From CALNXN01 sp942490645 (GTDB lineage Bacteria > Pseudomonadota > Alphaproteobacteria > Rhodobacterales > Rhodobacteraceae), in the NCBI GenBank assembly GCA_942490645.1, contig CALNXN010000009.1:186001-250000 (forward strand): 64,000 nt of DNA, read 5' to 3'. The translations under genes were made by a program, and so were the position numbers. Positions 8,417 through 16,680 of this stretch are shown here, piece by piece. Position 1 is the stretch's first letter. Every line of letters begins with the position of its first letter. Under the pieces are notes generated by a model that saw only the letters and a program-made list of their open reading frames with translations, was not told the DNA's origin and made no database searches.

Positions 8417-9289
8417 TTATCTGGGCTTGCGGGGGGTCTTGGACGAGAATTTCCGAGGCGCGCCTGTGTCTTGCGGCTTGGTTGGGCGGCGGCGGCTGGT
8501 GTGCCGTGCGGTTTTGGGCTTTGCCTTGGCGGTGCCGGTGGTGTCATCGGGCAGGCCGAGTTGGTCGCGCACGATCTTGCGACGCACTTCTTCGACGGCA
8601 CCGGATTTCAACTCGCCCAGTTGAAATGGTCCATAGCTGATGCGGATCAGGCGGTTGACGGTCAGGTCGACCTCGGCCAGCGCGCGGCGGATTTCGCGGT
8701 TTTTCCCCTCACGCAGCCCGATTGTCAGCCACGCGTTCGCGCCTTGTTGGCGGTCCAGCGTCACTTGCATCGGTTGAAACCGTTCGCCCTGTGCGGTCAC
8801 GCCGCTGCGCAACGGCTCCAGTACTTCATCCGTGGGCCGCCCATTCACGCGCACCCGGTAGCGCCGCAACCACCCGGTGGATGGCAATTCCAGCCGCCGT
8901 TTCACGCCGCCATCATTGGTCAGCAACAGCAACCCTTCGGAATTGATGTCGAGCCGTCCGATACTCATCACCCGCGGCAAATCTTCGGGCAGTGCGGAAT
9001 AGATCGTCTCGCGCCCCTTTTCGTCGCTGTCGGTCGTCACCAATCCGGTGGGCTTGTGATAGAGCCACAGACGCGGTGGTTCAGGCTCTGCGATGGGGGC
9101 CTTGTCGACGGTGATCTTGTCGGCCTCCGTCACGTTTAATGCGGGCGATGTGATCACGGCACCGTTGACGGCCACGCGGCCCGCCTCGATCATGCGTTCC
9201 GCCTCGCGGCGACTGGCCACGCCTGCGCGGGCCAGAACTTTGGCAATGCGGTCGCCGCTGGGTGTTTTGGGGGTGTCATCGGTGCTCAT
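8417..9289 (-). CDS. rluB: 23S rRNA pseudouridine synthase, RsuA/RluB family
   Basis: A 290-residue enzyme that isomerises a uridine in rRNA. An S4 RNA-binding domain covers residues 13-60, and the catalytic motif GRLDINSEGLLLL (111-123) contains the expected aspartate D114. The KNREIRRAL segment is also typical of the family. A basic, low-complexity tail after about residue 235, rich in Lys, Arg, Thr and Pro, is common in alphaproteobacterial RluB. The specific target base (RluB versus RluE/RsuA) is assigned by resemblance, not proof. The gene is divergent from tadA, with 63 bases between their starts. Confidence 0.88.
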   Translation of the reverse strand: MSTDDTPKTPSGDRIAKVLARAGVASRREAERMIEAGRVAVNGAVITSPALNVTEADKITVDKAPIAEPEPPRLWLYHKPTGLVTTDSDEKGRETIYSALPEDLPRVMSIGRLDINSEGLLLLTNDGGVKRRLELPSTGWLRRYRVRVNGRPTDEVLEPLRSGVTAQGERFQPMQVTLDRQQGANAWLTIGLREGKNREIRRALAEVDLTVNRLIRISYGPFQLGELKSGAVEEVRRKIVRDQLGLPDDTTGTAKAKPKTARHTSRRRPTKPQDTGAPRKFSSKTPRKPR

Positions 9290-9352
9290 GGCGCTCGCTT
9301 AGCGTGTTTGCAGCGCTTGCGAAAGGGCGCAGATCAGTGGCAAGGGGATGGG

Positions 9353-9802
9353 ATGGAGTTTACCTCTCATATGCAGGCCGCCTTGGCCGAGGCGCGGATC
9401 GCGGCCAAACGGGGCGAGGTGCCGGTGGGCGCGGTTCTGGTCGACCCACAGGGTCGGGTTGTGGCCGTTGCGGGCAACCGCACCCGCGAGTTGAACGACC
9501 CGTCCGCCCATGCCGAGATGCTGGTGATCCGCGAAGGATGTGCGCAGGCGGGATCGGAACGGCTGCCGGGATATGATCTTTACGTCACGCTGGAACCCTG
9601 TGCGATGTGTGCCGCAGTGATCGCCGCTGCACGGATCGCGCGCGTCTATTACGGTGCGGATGATCCCAAATCAGGCGGTGTGGCGCATGGCGCGCGCGTG
9701 TTTGACCAGCCGCAAAGCCACCACCGACCAGAGGTGTATGACGGGATCGCCAGCGCAGAGGCCGAGGCGCTGTTGCGTGGCTTTTTTACGGCGCGCAGGT
9801 AG
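9353..9802 (+). CDS. tadA: tRNA-specific adenosine deaminase
   Basis: A protein of 149 residues, full length for the family. It deaminates adenosine to inosine at the wobble base of tRNA-Arg(ACG) and acts as a dimer. Zinc-binding and catalytic residues are visible: HAE at 53-55 and PCAMC at 82-86. The ATG at 9353 was chosen over the in-frame upstream start at 9308 because the added residues do not resemble the family. Confidence 0.93.
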   Translation: MEFTSHMQAALAEARIAAKRGEVPVGAVLVDPQGRVVAVAGNRTRELNDPSAHAEMLVIREGCAQAGSERLPGYDLYVTLEPCAMCAAVIAAARIARVYYGADDPKSGGVAHGARVFDQPQSHHRPEVYDGIASAEAEALLRGFFTARR

Positions 9803-9814
9803 GTTGCAAAAGCG

Positions 9815-10444
9815 CTACCAAAGCACGGTGTGAACAATGTGTTCGCCGTCCAGCCCCTTGAGCGCGACCGTCACGGTATCATCGAACTGGAAATCAGACG
9901 ACGCGCGGGCCAGGATACGTGTCGCATCCGATATGCGTATCTCGTCAGGGGCGGCGGCCGCGTTAATGCGCGCGGCTTTGTTCACCACGGTGCCAAAGAA
10001 GTCGCCTTTGTTTTCGAACCCTTCTTTCGCGGCGGCCATAAGTGCATTGAGAGCGGTGTTTTCTACCCCCATCTTTTCGATGTTGGGCGTGGGGTTTGAC
10101 AGGTGCATATGGATGATTTTCCAAGCGCCATCCCAAAGCGCAAAGACAAACGTCAACCGGTGCATCACAAAGTCATCAGACCCTTCAAAACGAAGTTTGG
10201 TGAAGGAATAGCCCCAACCTGGGCTGCCGTTTTCAAAGGCTTGTGTCTCTGATGAACCCTGCTCAAACTTGGGAACTTCGCGGAAATGATCGCCGATACC
10301 ATCGCGAAGGACCGGCCCGGTCCAAAGCTCATCTTCCGCGCTGCCGATGTAGCTCAGGTGCAGTGATGTGCTGAGCAGATTGCGTAGAGTGGCCTCGTCG
10401 CGCTGTTGAATGGCATTGCCTCATCGACGGTTGATCGCCAACAT
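9815..10444 (-). pseudogene. Decayed SnoaL-like/adenylate cyclase fusion gene
   Basis: A broken gene with two kinds of damage. Reading from ATG at 10444, the frame meets a TGA at 10421-10423 after seven codons, then stays open to 9815. The first part (AIQQRDEATLRNLL onward, then GSAEDELWTGP and WDGAWKIIHMHLSNP) looks like a SnoaL-type domain often placed before a class III nucleotide cyclase. After the linker, the frame jumps to the last part of a cyclase domain (FFGTVVNKAARINAAAAPDE and ALKGLDG), so about 100 residues holding the catalytic aspartates are missing. A shorter translation from GTG or ATG near 10168 is possible but would lack any active site. Sequencing error could explain the stop but not the deletion. 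Confidence 0.75.
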
Positions 10445-10481
10445 CTCGGGGGAGTGTATGATCACAAGTGCCTGCCGCGCG

Positions 10482-11171
10482 TCAAAGCGTGATCGGGTCC
10501 ATGACCTGCGGTTCGATCACATTGACACCGGGCAAACCATCGGCAAGCTCCTTGGCGGATTGCTCCAGCAGGTCGAAGGTGCGGTAATGGCAGGGGATCA
10601 CGGTTTTGAAATCAAAATACCGTTTGGCGGCATAGGCGGCTTCGGCCATGCCCATCGTGAAGTGCCCGCCCGCTGACAGGATGCCGATATCGGGTTTGTA
10701 GTAGTCCCCGATCCAATCCATGTCGGCCATGATGCCGGTATCACCGGAAACGTACAGCGTTTTGCCCTCGCCCTTGATGATGAAGCCTGCTTCGCGTCCC
10801 ACGGGCGCGCCGGGGGCATCAGTGAGGGAGGTCGAATGCATTGCAGGCACAAGGCTGACGGCCACTTTGCCCAACTGCACTGTACCGCCCATGTTGAAAC
10901 CGATGACCGTCAGACCGGCTGTGGCTTCATAATGGCCCATCAGATCGTAGATGCCGACCGCTGGCACACCCAGTGATTTGGACAGAGGGATCAGATCAGC
11001 GGTATGATCGAAGTGACCATGGGTGATCAGAATATGCGTGGCGCCCGTGGTCGCGGGGCCATGTTGATCCTCGCTCAGCATCGGGTTGCCGGTCAGCCAC
11101 GGGTCGATCAGCAGAACCTGATCTTCGATTTCGATCCGAAAGCTACCGTGTCCCATCCATGTGATTTGCAT
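10482..11171 (-). CDS. UPF0173-type metal-dependent hydrolase
   Basis: A 229-residue metallo-beta-lactamase-fold protein. The HGHFDH motif at residues 51-56 supplies the metal-binding histidines and aspartate, with later histidines in AMHSTS and CHYRTF and an aspartate in SGDTG. The N-terminal ITWMGHGSFRIE is typical of UPF0173 proteins. The physiological substrate is unknown. It is a stand-alone gene, with the decayed SnoaL/cyclase relic just downstream and the ceramidase-like gene divergent on the other side. Confidence 0.9.
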   Translation of the reverse strand: MQITWMGHGSFRIEIEDQVLLIDPWLTGNPMLSEDQHGPATTGATHILITHGHFDHTADLIPLSKSLGVPAVGIYDLMGHYEATAGLTVIGFNMGGTVQLGKVAVSLVPAMHSTSLTDAPGAPVGREAGFIIKGEGKTLYVSGDTGIMADMDWIGDYYKPDIGILSAGGHFTMGMAEAAYAAKRYFDFKTVIPCHYRTFDLLEQSAKELADGLPGVNVIEPQVMDPITL

Positions 11172-11223
11172 TGCGTGTCTCCCTTGCCGCTTTATCTACA
11201 CCTTAACGCGGAATTCCAGTTTC

Positions 11224-11260
11224 GGGAGCCTTCGGCGGGAGTTTATTTGGAAAGACGAAG
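11224..11260 (+). repeat. Dispersed intergenic repeat, copy 1
   Basis: A GC-rich stretch with the core CGGCGGGAGTTTATTTGG followed by AAAGACGAAG. It is closely matched by the copy at 23827-23864. Similar intergenic sequences are, to my memory, scattered in Rhodobacteraceae genomes. It lies just upstream of the likely TTG start of the ceramidase gene. Confidence 0.5.
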
Positions 11261-11271
11261 AGGCGGTGGCA

Positions 11272-11922
11272 TTGGAGTGGCAGCGGGCGATTGATGGCTA
11301 TTGTGAGCGCATGGGGCCGGAGTATTGGGCGGAGCCTGTTAATGCTCTGACAAATATAGCGTTTATACTGGTCGCTGTGGTCATGTGGCGTCGCGCGAAA
11401 GGGGTTTGGCTTGCGCAGGCGCTGGTCTTGGTTCTGTTTGCAATCGGGTTGGGGAGTTGGCTGTTTCACACCCATGCGCAGGTTTGGGCAGCCTTGGCTG
11501 ATACGGTGCCGATTCTGTGTTTCATTCTGCTCTATGTTTTCGCGATCAACCGCTATAGCTGGCACATGCGCTTTTGGGTGGCGATCGCAGTCACGGCGCT
11601 GTTCATTCCTTACACGGCCGCCTTGGTGCCGCTGTTTCAGTCGATCGTGTTCATGGAAATTTCGGCCGTCTATTGGCCGGTGCCTTTGTTGATCGCCATT
11701 TATGCGGTTTTGCTGCGCAACCGCGACGTTGTCTTGTCACGCGGGCTGGCGATTGGCGCGGCGCTTTTGGTGATCTCACTGACGTTTCGGTCGCTGGATG
11801 ACACCCTCTGCACAGCGATCCCGGTGGGCACGCATTTCATGTGGCATATCCTGAATGCAGCCATGCTGGGGTGGATGATCGAGGTGTTTGTGCGGCTCAG
11901 GGCGCGTCAGTCGGTGGCTTGA
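11272..11922 (+). CDS. Ceramidase-like integral membrane protein
   Basis: A protein of 216 residues with about seven hydrophobic helices, resembling the alkaline ceramidase/CREST superfamily. The N-terminal YCERMGPEYWAEPVNALTN segment and the LFHTHAQVWAALAD segment carry the conserved glutamate, histidine and aspartate. HFMWHILNA near the C terminus supplies further metal-ligand histidines. Family enzymes hydrolyse ceramide amide bonds in membranes; whether this organism makes sphingolipids cannot be told here. I chose the TTG at 11272, which has a GAGG-like site upstream, because the longer in-frame reading would translate the dispersed repeat. Confidence 0.75.
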   Translation: MEWQRAIDGYCERMGPEYWAEPVNALTNIAFILVAVVMWRRAKGVWLAQALVLVLFAIGLGSWLFHTHAQVWAALADTVPILCFILLYVFAINRYSWHMRFWVAIAVTALFIPYTAALVPLFQSIVFMEISAVYWPVPLLIAIYAVLLRNRDVVLSRGLAIGAALLVISLTFRSLDDTLCTAIPVGTHFMWHILNAAMLGWMIEVFVRLRARQSVA

Positions 11923-12314
11923 TGCACTTCGATCACATTGCCGTCGGGGTCATAGAAAAAGATCTGATGCCAGCCTGCCACCGCGCGATTGCCCCAGTCC
12001 GAGTAGGGGATGCCTCGCGCCTCCAGGTGCGCTTTGAATGCGGCGATGTCATCGGTGCGGTAGGCGATGTGGCCGTGGCTGACCGGGTTGACGATCTGCC
12101 CTGAATTGAACCCTGCGGTCACGTCCTTTTGCGCCAGATGTGTCTGGATGCGTCCATCGGTGACGAATTCGACGTCCCCCGCGTAGCCTTTGGTCTTTTC
12201 AAGTGTGGGCAGGCCCGCGTCTTCAGTGCTGAGACCCAGCACGTCGCGATAAAAGCGCCCCATGCGCGGCACGTCGTCCGACACGAGGTTGATGTGGTGC
12301 AATGTCAGTTTCAT
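11907..12314 (-). CDS. VOC/glyoxalase family protein
   Basis: A 135-residue protein of the vicinal-oxygen-chelate fold. It opens LTLHHINLVSDDV and holds the second-half motif GHIAYRTDDIAAF and FFYDPDGNVIEVHQ, which carry the expected histidine and glutamate metal ligands. Such proteins include glyoxalases, dioxygenases and resistance proteins; the substrate is not predictable. The 3' end overlaps the convergent ceramidase gene by 16 bases. The ATG at 12314 was preferred to one 48 bases upstream that adds an unlikely N terminus. Confidence 0.85.
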   Translation of the reverse strand: MKLTLHHINLVSDDVPRMGRFYRDVLGLSTEDAGLPTLEKTKGYAGDVEFVTDGRIQTHLAQKDVTAGFNSGQIVNPVSHGHIAYRTDDIAAFKAHLEARGIPYSDWGNRAVAGWHQIFFYDPDGNVIEVHQATD

Positions 12315-12435
12315 AGGGTCAACCTGCCCTGAATATGCGCAAATGTGCAAGCGGGCCGGCACCTGTGGCCCGCGCAGACTTGCAGGCGCCGGGGCAGGGG
12401 GCTAAATGGCGTGAAACATCAGATAAGGATTGCCC

Positions 12436-12723
12436 ATGTCCATTGACGAAAACACCGCTGCCCGTGTGGCGAAACTGGCCCGGATCAAGGTCGAGCCCGA
12501 GGCGTTGCCTGCGCTTGCGGGGGAGTTCAATACCATCTTGGGTTTTATCGAGCAGTTGGGCGAAGTTGATGTGGAAGGCGTCGAGCCGATGACGTCCGTC
12601 ACGCCGCAAAAGCTCAAGCGGCGCGCGGATGTGGTGACGGATGGCAATCAGCAGGACAAGATTCTGGCCAATGCGCCGGATGCCCGCGAGGGGTTTTTCG
12701 CTGTGCCGAAGGTGGTGGAATAA
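12436..12723 (+). CDS. gatC: Aspartyl/glutamyl-tRNA amidotransferase subunit C
   Basis: A 95-residue protein with the GatC pattern: ENTAARVAKLARIKV near the N terminus, EFNTILGFIEQL in the middle and the VEGVEPMTSV motif. GatC bridges GatA and GatB in the complex that amidates misacylated Asp-tRNA-Asn and Glu-tRNA-Gln. The stop overlaps the gatA start by one base (TAATG), so the two are translationally coupled. gatB is not in this window. Confidence 0.95.
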   Translation: MSIDENTAARVAKLARIKVEPEALPALAGEFNTILGFIEQLGEVDVEGVEPMTSVTPQKLKRRADVVTDGNQQDKILANAPDAREGFFAVPKVVE

Positions 12724-14210
12724 TGGCTGATTTGAATGCTTTGACACTGGCGGAAGCGCGCGCGGCACTGCGCAAGGGCGATGTCACATCCGCTGAGCTG
12801 ACTGAAACCTGCCTGAGCGCAATTGACGGGGCGGGCGCGTTGAATGCGTTTGTGCATCACACGCCGGATCTGGCGATGGATCAAGCCAAAGCGGCAGACG
12901 CGCGGATCAAATCCGGTGATGCGCCTGCGATGTGTGGGCTTCCCATCGGGATCAAGGACCTGTTCTGCACCAAAGGCGTGCCCAGCCAGGCCGGATCGCG
13001 GATCTTGCAGGGGTTCTTGCCGCAATACGAATCCACCGTCAGTCAGAACCTGCTGGACAGTGGCGCGGTGATGCTGGGCAAGCTGAACATGGACGAATTC
13101 GCCATGGGATCGTCCAATGAAACCTCCGTCTACGGCAATGCGGTCAACCCGTGGCGCCGTGGCAACGAAGAGACAGCACTCACACCGGGCGGCTCGTCGG
13201 GCGGCTCTGCATCTGCGGTCGCGGCCGATCTGTGCCTTGCGGCCACAGGGACAGACACGGGCGGGTCGATCCGCCAACCTGCGGCCTTTACCGGGACGGT
13301 GGGGATCAAACCCACGTATGGCCGGTGTTCGCGCTGGGGCATTGTGGCTTTTGCGTCTTCGCTGGATCAGGCCGGGCCGATGACGAAAACCGTGCGTGAT
13401 GCGGCCATCATGCTGGAGGCCATGTGCGGCCACGATCCCAAAGACAGCACATCCGCCGATCTGCCGGTGCCCAATTTCGAAGCAGCACTGACGGGCGACG
13501 TGCGCGGCAAGACCATCGGCATTCCCAAGGAATACCGCATGGACGGGATGCCCGACGAGATCGAGGCGCTGTGGCAGGACGGCATCGCCATGATGAAGGA
13601 CGCGGGTGCCAAGATCGTCGATATATCCTTGCCGCACACGAAATACGCCTTGCCCGCCTATTACGTGATCGCCCCGGCCGAGGCCTCGTCCAATCTGGCG
13701 CGCTATGATGGTGTGCGCTATGGCCACCGCGCGAAACTGGACCAGGGCGACGGCATCACCGAGATGTATGAAAAGACCCGCGCCGAAGGTTTTGGCCATG
13801 AGGTCCAGCGCCGTGTGATGATCGGCACTTACGTCTTGTCGGCGGGCTTCTATGACGCCTATTACAACCGCGCGCGCAAAGTCCGCACCTTGATCAAGAA
13901 GGATTTCGAGGATGTCTTTGCCCAAGGTGTCGATGCCATCCTGACGCCCGCAACCCCCTCTGCCGCCTTTGGTCTTGGCGAGATGACGGATGCGGATCCG
14001 GTCGCCATGTACCTCAATGATGTGTTCACCGTAACGGTCAACCTCGCGGGATTGCCGGGTATTGCGGTGCCTGCGGGGCTGGACAAACAAGGGCTGCCGC
14101 TGGGGCTTCAGCTGATTGGCAAGCCTTGGGAGGAAGCGGATCTGCTGTCGGCGGCCTATGCGCTGGAATCCGCTGCGGGGTTTGTGGCCAAACCTGCAAA
14201 ATGGTGGTAA
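12723..14210 (+). CDS. gatA: Aspartyl/glutamyl-tRNA amidotransferase subunit A
   Basis: A protein of 495 residues, full length. It releases ammonia from glutamine for transamidation of misacylated tRNA. The amidase Ser-Ser-Lys triad is visible as K78 (GIKDLFC), S158 in PGGSSGGSA, and nucleophile S182 in DTGGSIRQPA. gatC lies immediately upstream with a one-base overlap. Nothing looks truncated. A large antisense reading frame overlaps it but has no recognisable protein features. Confidence 0.97.
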   Translation: MADLNALTLAEARAALRKGDVTSAELTETCLSAIDGAGALNAFVHHTPDLAMDQAKAADARIKSGDAPAMCGLPIGIKDLFCTKGVPSQAGSRILQGFLPQYESTVSQNLLDSGAVMLGKLNMDEFAMGSSNETSVYGNAVNPWRRGNEETALTPGGSSGGSASAVAADLCLAATGTDTGGSIRQPAAFTGTVGIKPTYGRCSRWGIVAFASSLDQAGPMTKTVRDAAIMLEAMCGHDPKDSTSADLPVPNFEAALTGDVRGKTIGIPKEYRMDGMPDEIEALWQDGIAMMKDAGAKIVDISLPHTKYALPAYYVIAPAEASSNLARYDGVRYGHRAKLDQGDGITEMYEKTRAEGFGHEVQRRVMIGTYVLSAGFYDAYYNRARKVRTLIKKDFEDVFAQGVDAILTPATPSAAFGLGEMTDADPVAMYLNDVFTVTVNLAGLPGIAVPAGLDKQGLPLGLQLIGKPWEEADLLSAAYALESAAGFVAKPAKWW

Positions 14211-14246
14211 TTTTGCGCCAAGAGCAATGAACAGGCAGTATACCCC

Positions 14247-14975
14247 ATGACGATCCGCACGCTTTTCGTGACCATTGGTATGGTGGCATTGGCCGCATGC
14301 GCGCCGCAAGTGCCAGACAGCGCGCAAGGCGTCGGCTTTGACACGTTCGAGACCCGCGCGGCCCGCGATGCCGCTCTGGCGCGGCCCATCTACGTGCCGG
14401 ACACCGTGCAGGCACCCGACCGGACCGGTGCGGTCGATGGTTCTGCTGCGGCCACGGCGCTGGAGACGCGCCGCGTGCTCGATGCCACCCGCCCTGCGGC
14501 GCAAGGGCAGGCGGCGCTGAATTCCGGGGTGGAGCCACTGCAGGCCAGCCCCTCAAACCCGGCGCCTCTGGCCCTGGACAATCCCGGCATCTCGGATGAA
14601 AACGACTTTGACGCCGTCTCCGAACGTCAAAGCATCGAAAGCGATGCGGCCCGCATCGCGCAGAACCGCGCGCAATATCAGGTGATCCAACCCGAGGCCC
14701 TGCCAAGCCGCAGCGCCGATACCGGCCCCAATATCGTGCAATATGCCCTGCAAACCCGGCACCCGCGCGGCCAACGCCTCTATCAGCGTGGAGGCTTCAG
14801 CAACCAGAACCGCTTTGAGCGCAACTGTGCGGAATACGCCTCCAACGATCTCGCGCAGATCGACTTTCTCGCGCGTGGCGGCCCAGAACGGGACCGCAAG
14901 GGCATTGATCCCGATGGCGACGGATACGCCTGCGGCTGGGATCCGACCCCCTTCCGCAATGCATCTGGTGGTTGA
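14247..14975 (+). CDS. Lipoprotein with C-terminal excalibur-like calcium-binding motif
   Basis: A 242-residue protein. The signal peptide ends in a lipobox-like LAACA (around residue 18), so it is likely a lipoprotein. A long low-complexity middle (Ala, Pro, Gln, Asp rich) is followed by a C-terminal module with NCAEYASNDLAQIDFLARGG and GIDPDGDGYACGWDP, which resembles excalibur-type DxDxDG calcium-binding repeats. Excalibur modules are often linked to the cell envelope. The 3' end overlaps the following amidase gene by 17 bases in a different frame, so the two are probably co-translated. Confidence 0.8.
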   Translation: MTIRTLFVTIGMVALAACAPQVPDSAQGVGFDTFETRAARDAALARPIYVPDTVQAPDRTGAVDGSAAATALETRRVLDATRPAAQGQAALNSGVEPLQASPSNPAPLALDNPGISDENDFDAVSERQSIESDAARIAQNRAQYQVIQPEALPSRSADTGPNIVQYALQTRHPRGQRLYQRGGFSNQNRFERNCAEYASNDLAQIDFLARGGPERDRKGIDPDGDGYACGWDPTPFRNASGG

Positions 14976-15630
14976 CCCGGCTCTGACAGAGCACCCGTCG
15001 CCAAATTGCGGTCCGCGCCGCGATGGGCTGACGCCACAGCTGATCGTCCTGCACTACACTGCCATGCCGACGGCCAACGCAGCCCTTGAACGGTTGTGCG
15101 ACCCGGCGACAGAAGTGTCGGCGCATTACCTGATTTGCAAAACGGGGGCGATCACCCGCATGGTCGCCGAAAACGACCGCGCTTGGCACGCCGGTGCCGG
15201 TGAATGGAACGGGCAATCCGACATCAATTCCCGCTCCATCGGGATCGAGTTGGACAACGACGGCCAATCCCCATTCGCAAGCCCGCTGATGACCGCCCTG
15301 GAGACGCTGCTGCCCGCCATCATGCAACGGTGGTCGATCCCGCCCAGCGGTATCATCGCTCACTCTGACATGGCACCGGGACGCAAATCCGATCCGGGCG
15401 CAAAATTCGACTGGGCACGCCTTGCCCGGCAGGGATTGGCCGCTCCGTCGGGTCCTGAAAATGACCTCACAGACCCAACGCCAGAGGGGTTCCGCCACCG
15501 TGCCCGCGCCGCAGGCTATACCGCCGATGTGGACGACGCGACCCTGCTTGCGGCTGTCCGCCTCCGCCACCGTGCGCACGCATCTGGCCGCCTCTCAGCA
15601 CATGACATCGCCGCACTGCCATTGGCTTGA
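14959..15630 (+). CDS. N-acetylmuramoyl-L-alanine amidase (AmpD/AmiD type)
   Basis: A 223-residue amidase_2-fold protein that cleaves the bond between muramic acid and the stem peptide. Zinc ligands are apparent: H32 in VLHYTAM, H135 in AHSDMAPGRKSDPG, and D146. No signal peptide is visible, which favours a cytoplasmic, AmpD-like enzyme acting on anhydro-muropeptides during peptidoglycan recycling; the periplasmic AmiD type is an alternative. It overlaps the excalibur lipoprotein gene, and the pairing of an envelope lipoprotein with a peptidoglycan amidase suggests linked envelope functions. Confidence 0.85.
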   Translation: MHLVVDPALTEHPSPNCGPRRDGLTPQLIVLHYTAMPTANAALERLCDPATEVSAHYLICKTGAITRMVAENDRAWHAGAGEWNGQSDINSRSIGIELDNDGQSPFASPLMTALETLLPAIMQRWSIPPSGIIAHSDMAPGRKSDPGAKFDWARLARQGLAAPSGPENDLTDPTPEGFRHRARAAGYTADVDDATLLAAVRLRHRAHASGRLSAHDIAALPLA

Positions 15631-15727
15631 ACTCCGAACACTTCATTGTTCCGCTAAATATGCCCCGCGGAGCGTCCCGTCCCATCCTGCCCATTGACAC
15701 CTCCGCCGCCCGGGCGCATCTCTATCC

Positions 15728-16119
15728 CGCGCGGAGGGTCGGATGGCCGCGGGGACGCATGCGCCCCGAGGAAAGTCCGGACTCCCAAAAGCAACGGTGC
15801 CGGGTAACGCCCGGGCGGGGTAACCCGACGGACAGCGCCACAGAAATGAAACCGCTGCGGTTCGCTGCAGTAAGGATGAAACGGTGGGGTAAGAGCCCAC
15901 CGCGTTGCTGGCAACAGCAACGGCACGGCAAGCCCCACCGGGAGCAATGCCAAATAGGGACCGCGCGCCAACCGGCAACGGAAGGCGGGGCCGCTTTTGC
16001 CCCAGCAGGTCCGGGTTGGCAGCTAGAGCCTGTGAGGCAACTCATGGGCAAGAGGAATGGTCATCGAACCGGGGGTCATACTCCGGGGAACAGAATCCGG
16101 CTTATAGATCCTCCGCGCA
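15728..16119 (+). ncRNA. rnpB: RNase P RNA, bacterial type A
   Basis: The catalytic RNA of RNase P, which matures tRNA 5' ends. Conserved region I is clear as gaggaaagtccgg at 15768-15780. The conserved acagaaatgaaa and the aaggatgaaacggtgggg/taagagcccacc block lie in the middle, and acagaatccggcttatag near 16090 is the P4-partner region. The first helix is closed by gcgcggagg (15729-15737) pairing with cctccgcgc (16110-16118), which fixes the ends. The RNA is about 390 nucleotides, normal for the alphaproteobacterial type. Reading frames on either strand across it are spurious. Confidence 0.96.
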
Positions 16120-16327
16120 TTTTCTGCCCACCCGTCCGCCGGGATCGCTTCAGGGGGGAACGATGGGGTTCCGTTCCGCCTGACTCCGGTAAAACGCAGA
16201 AAATTCGATTGCCACCGGTCATGCTGCGCCAAATAGCGGTTGACTCGCGCCCCCACATCTCTAGAAGCCGAGGTTCAGGAATTCATGCGCCCTCCCACCG
16301 GGGCCGGTGCGCTGCAGGAGACATCAC

Positions 16328-16495
16328 ATGGCCAAGCCAACCACGATCAAAATTCGTCTGAACTCCTCCGCGGGAACAGGCCACTTCTACGTCACCAAGA
16401 AAAACGCGCGCACCATGACCGAGAAAATGGTGGTTCGGAAATATGACCCCGTCGCGCGCAAGCACGTGGAATACAAAGAAGGCAAGATCAAGTAA
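16328..16495 (+). CDS. rpmG: 50S ribosomal protein L33
   Basis: A protein of 55 residues, usual for the family, part of the large ribosomal subunit near the tRNA E site. It starts MAKPTTIKIRLNSSAGTG and contains FYVTKKNARTMTEKM, which is the standard L33 pattern. It lacks the CxxC zinc pairs found in some L33 forms, as is common in alphaproteobacteria. The start at 16328 follows a GGAG ribosome-binding sequence; a longer reading from 16307 was rejected. A strong terminator follows. Confidence 0.97.
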   Translation: MAKPTTIKIRLNSSAGTGHFYVTKKNARTMTEKMVVRKYDPVARKHVEYKEGKIK

Positions 16496-16522
16496 GGTCT
16501 GCGCTTTGCTGTAAGGATTTGA

Positions 16523-16549
16523 AACCGCGTCCCTCCGGGCGCGGTTTTG
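16523..16549 (+). terminator. Rho-independent terminator after rpmG
   Basis: A stem of aaccgcg (16523-16529) and cgcggtt (16540-16546) with a ten-base loop, followed by a short T run. It lies 28 bases past the rpmG stop. Confidence 0.85.
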
Positions 16550-16680
16550 TCATGTCCGGCGACCCAAGGCATCGCACCGCCGGTGGCCGAGCCGTTGCGC
16601 GCGACGACTGTGAACCAGTTCACCGACATGCACGCACGCTAACGATTATCTCTGGGGATATTGAGCCCAGAGGATTTAGC

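Noticed and set aside
12648..14504. 618-codon frame on the minus strand opposite gatA
   Set aside because: It is antisense to gatA and without recognisable protein features.
15643..15978. Reading frames overlapping rnpB
   Set aside because: The RNase P RNA is clearly recognisable, so frames here are chance.
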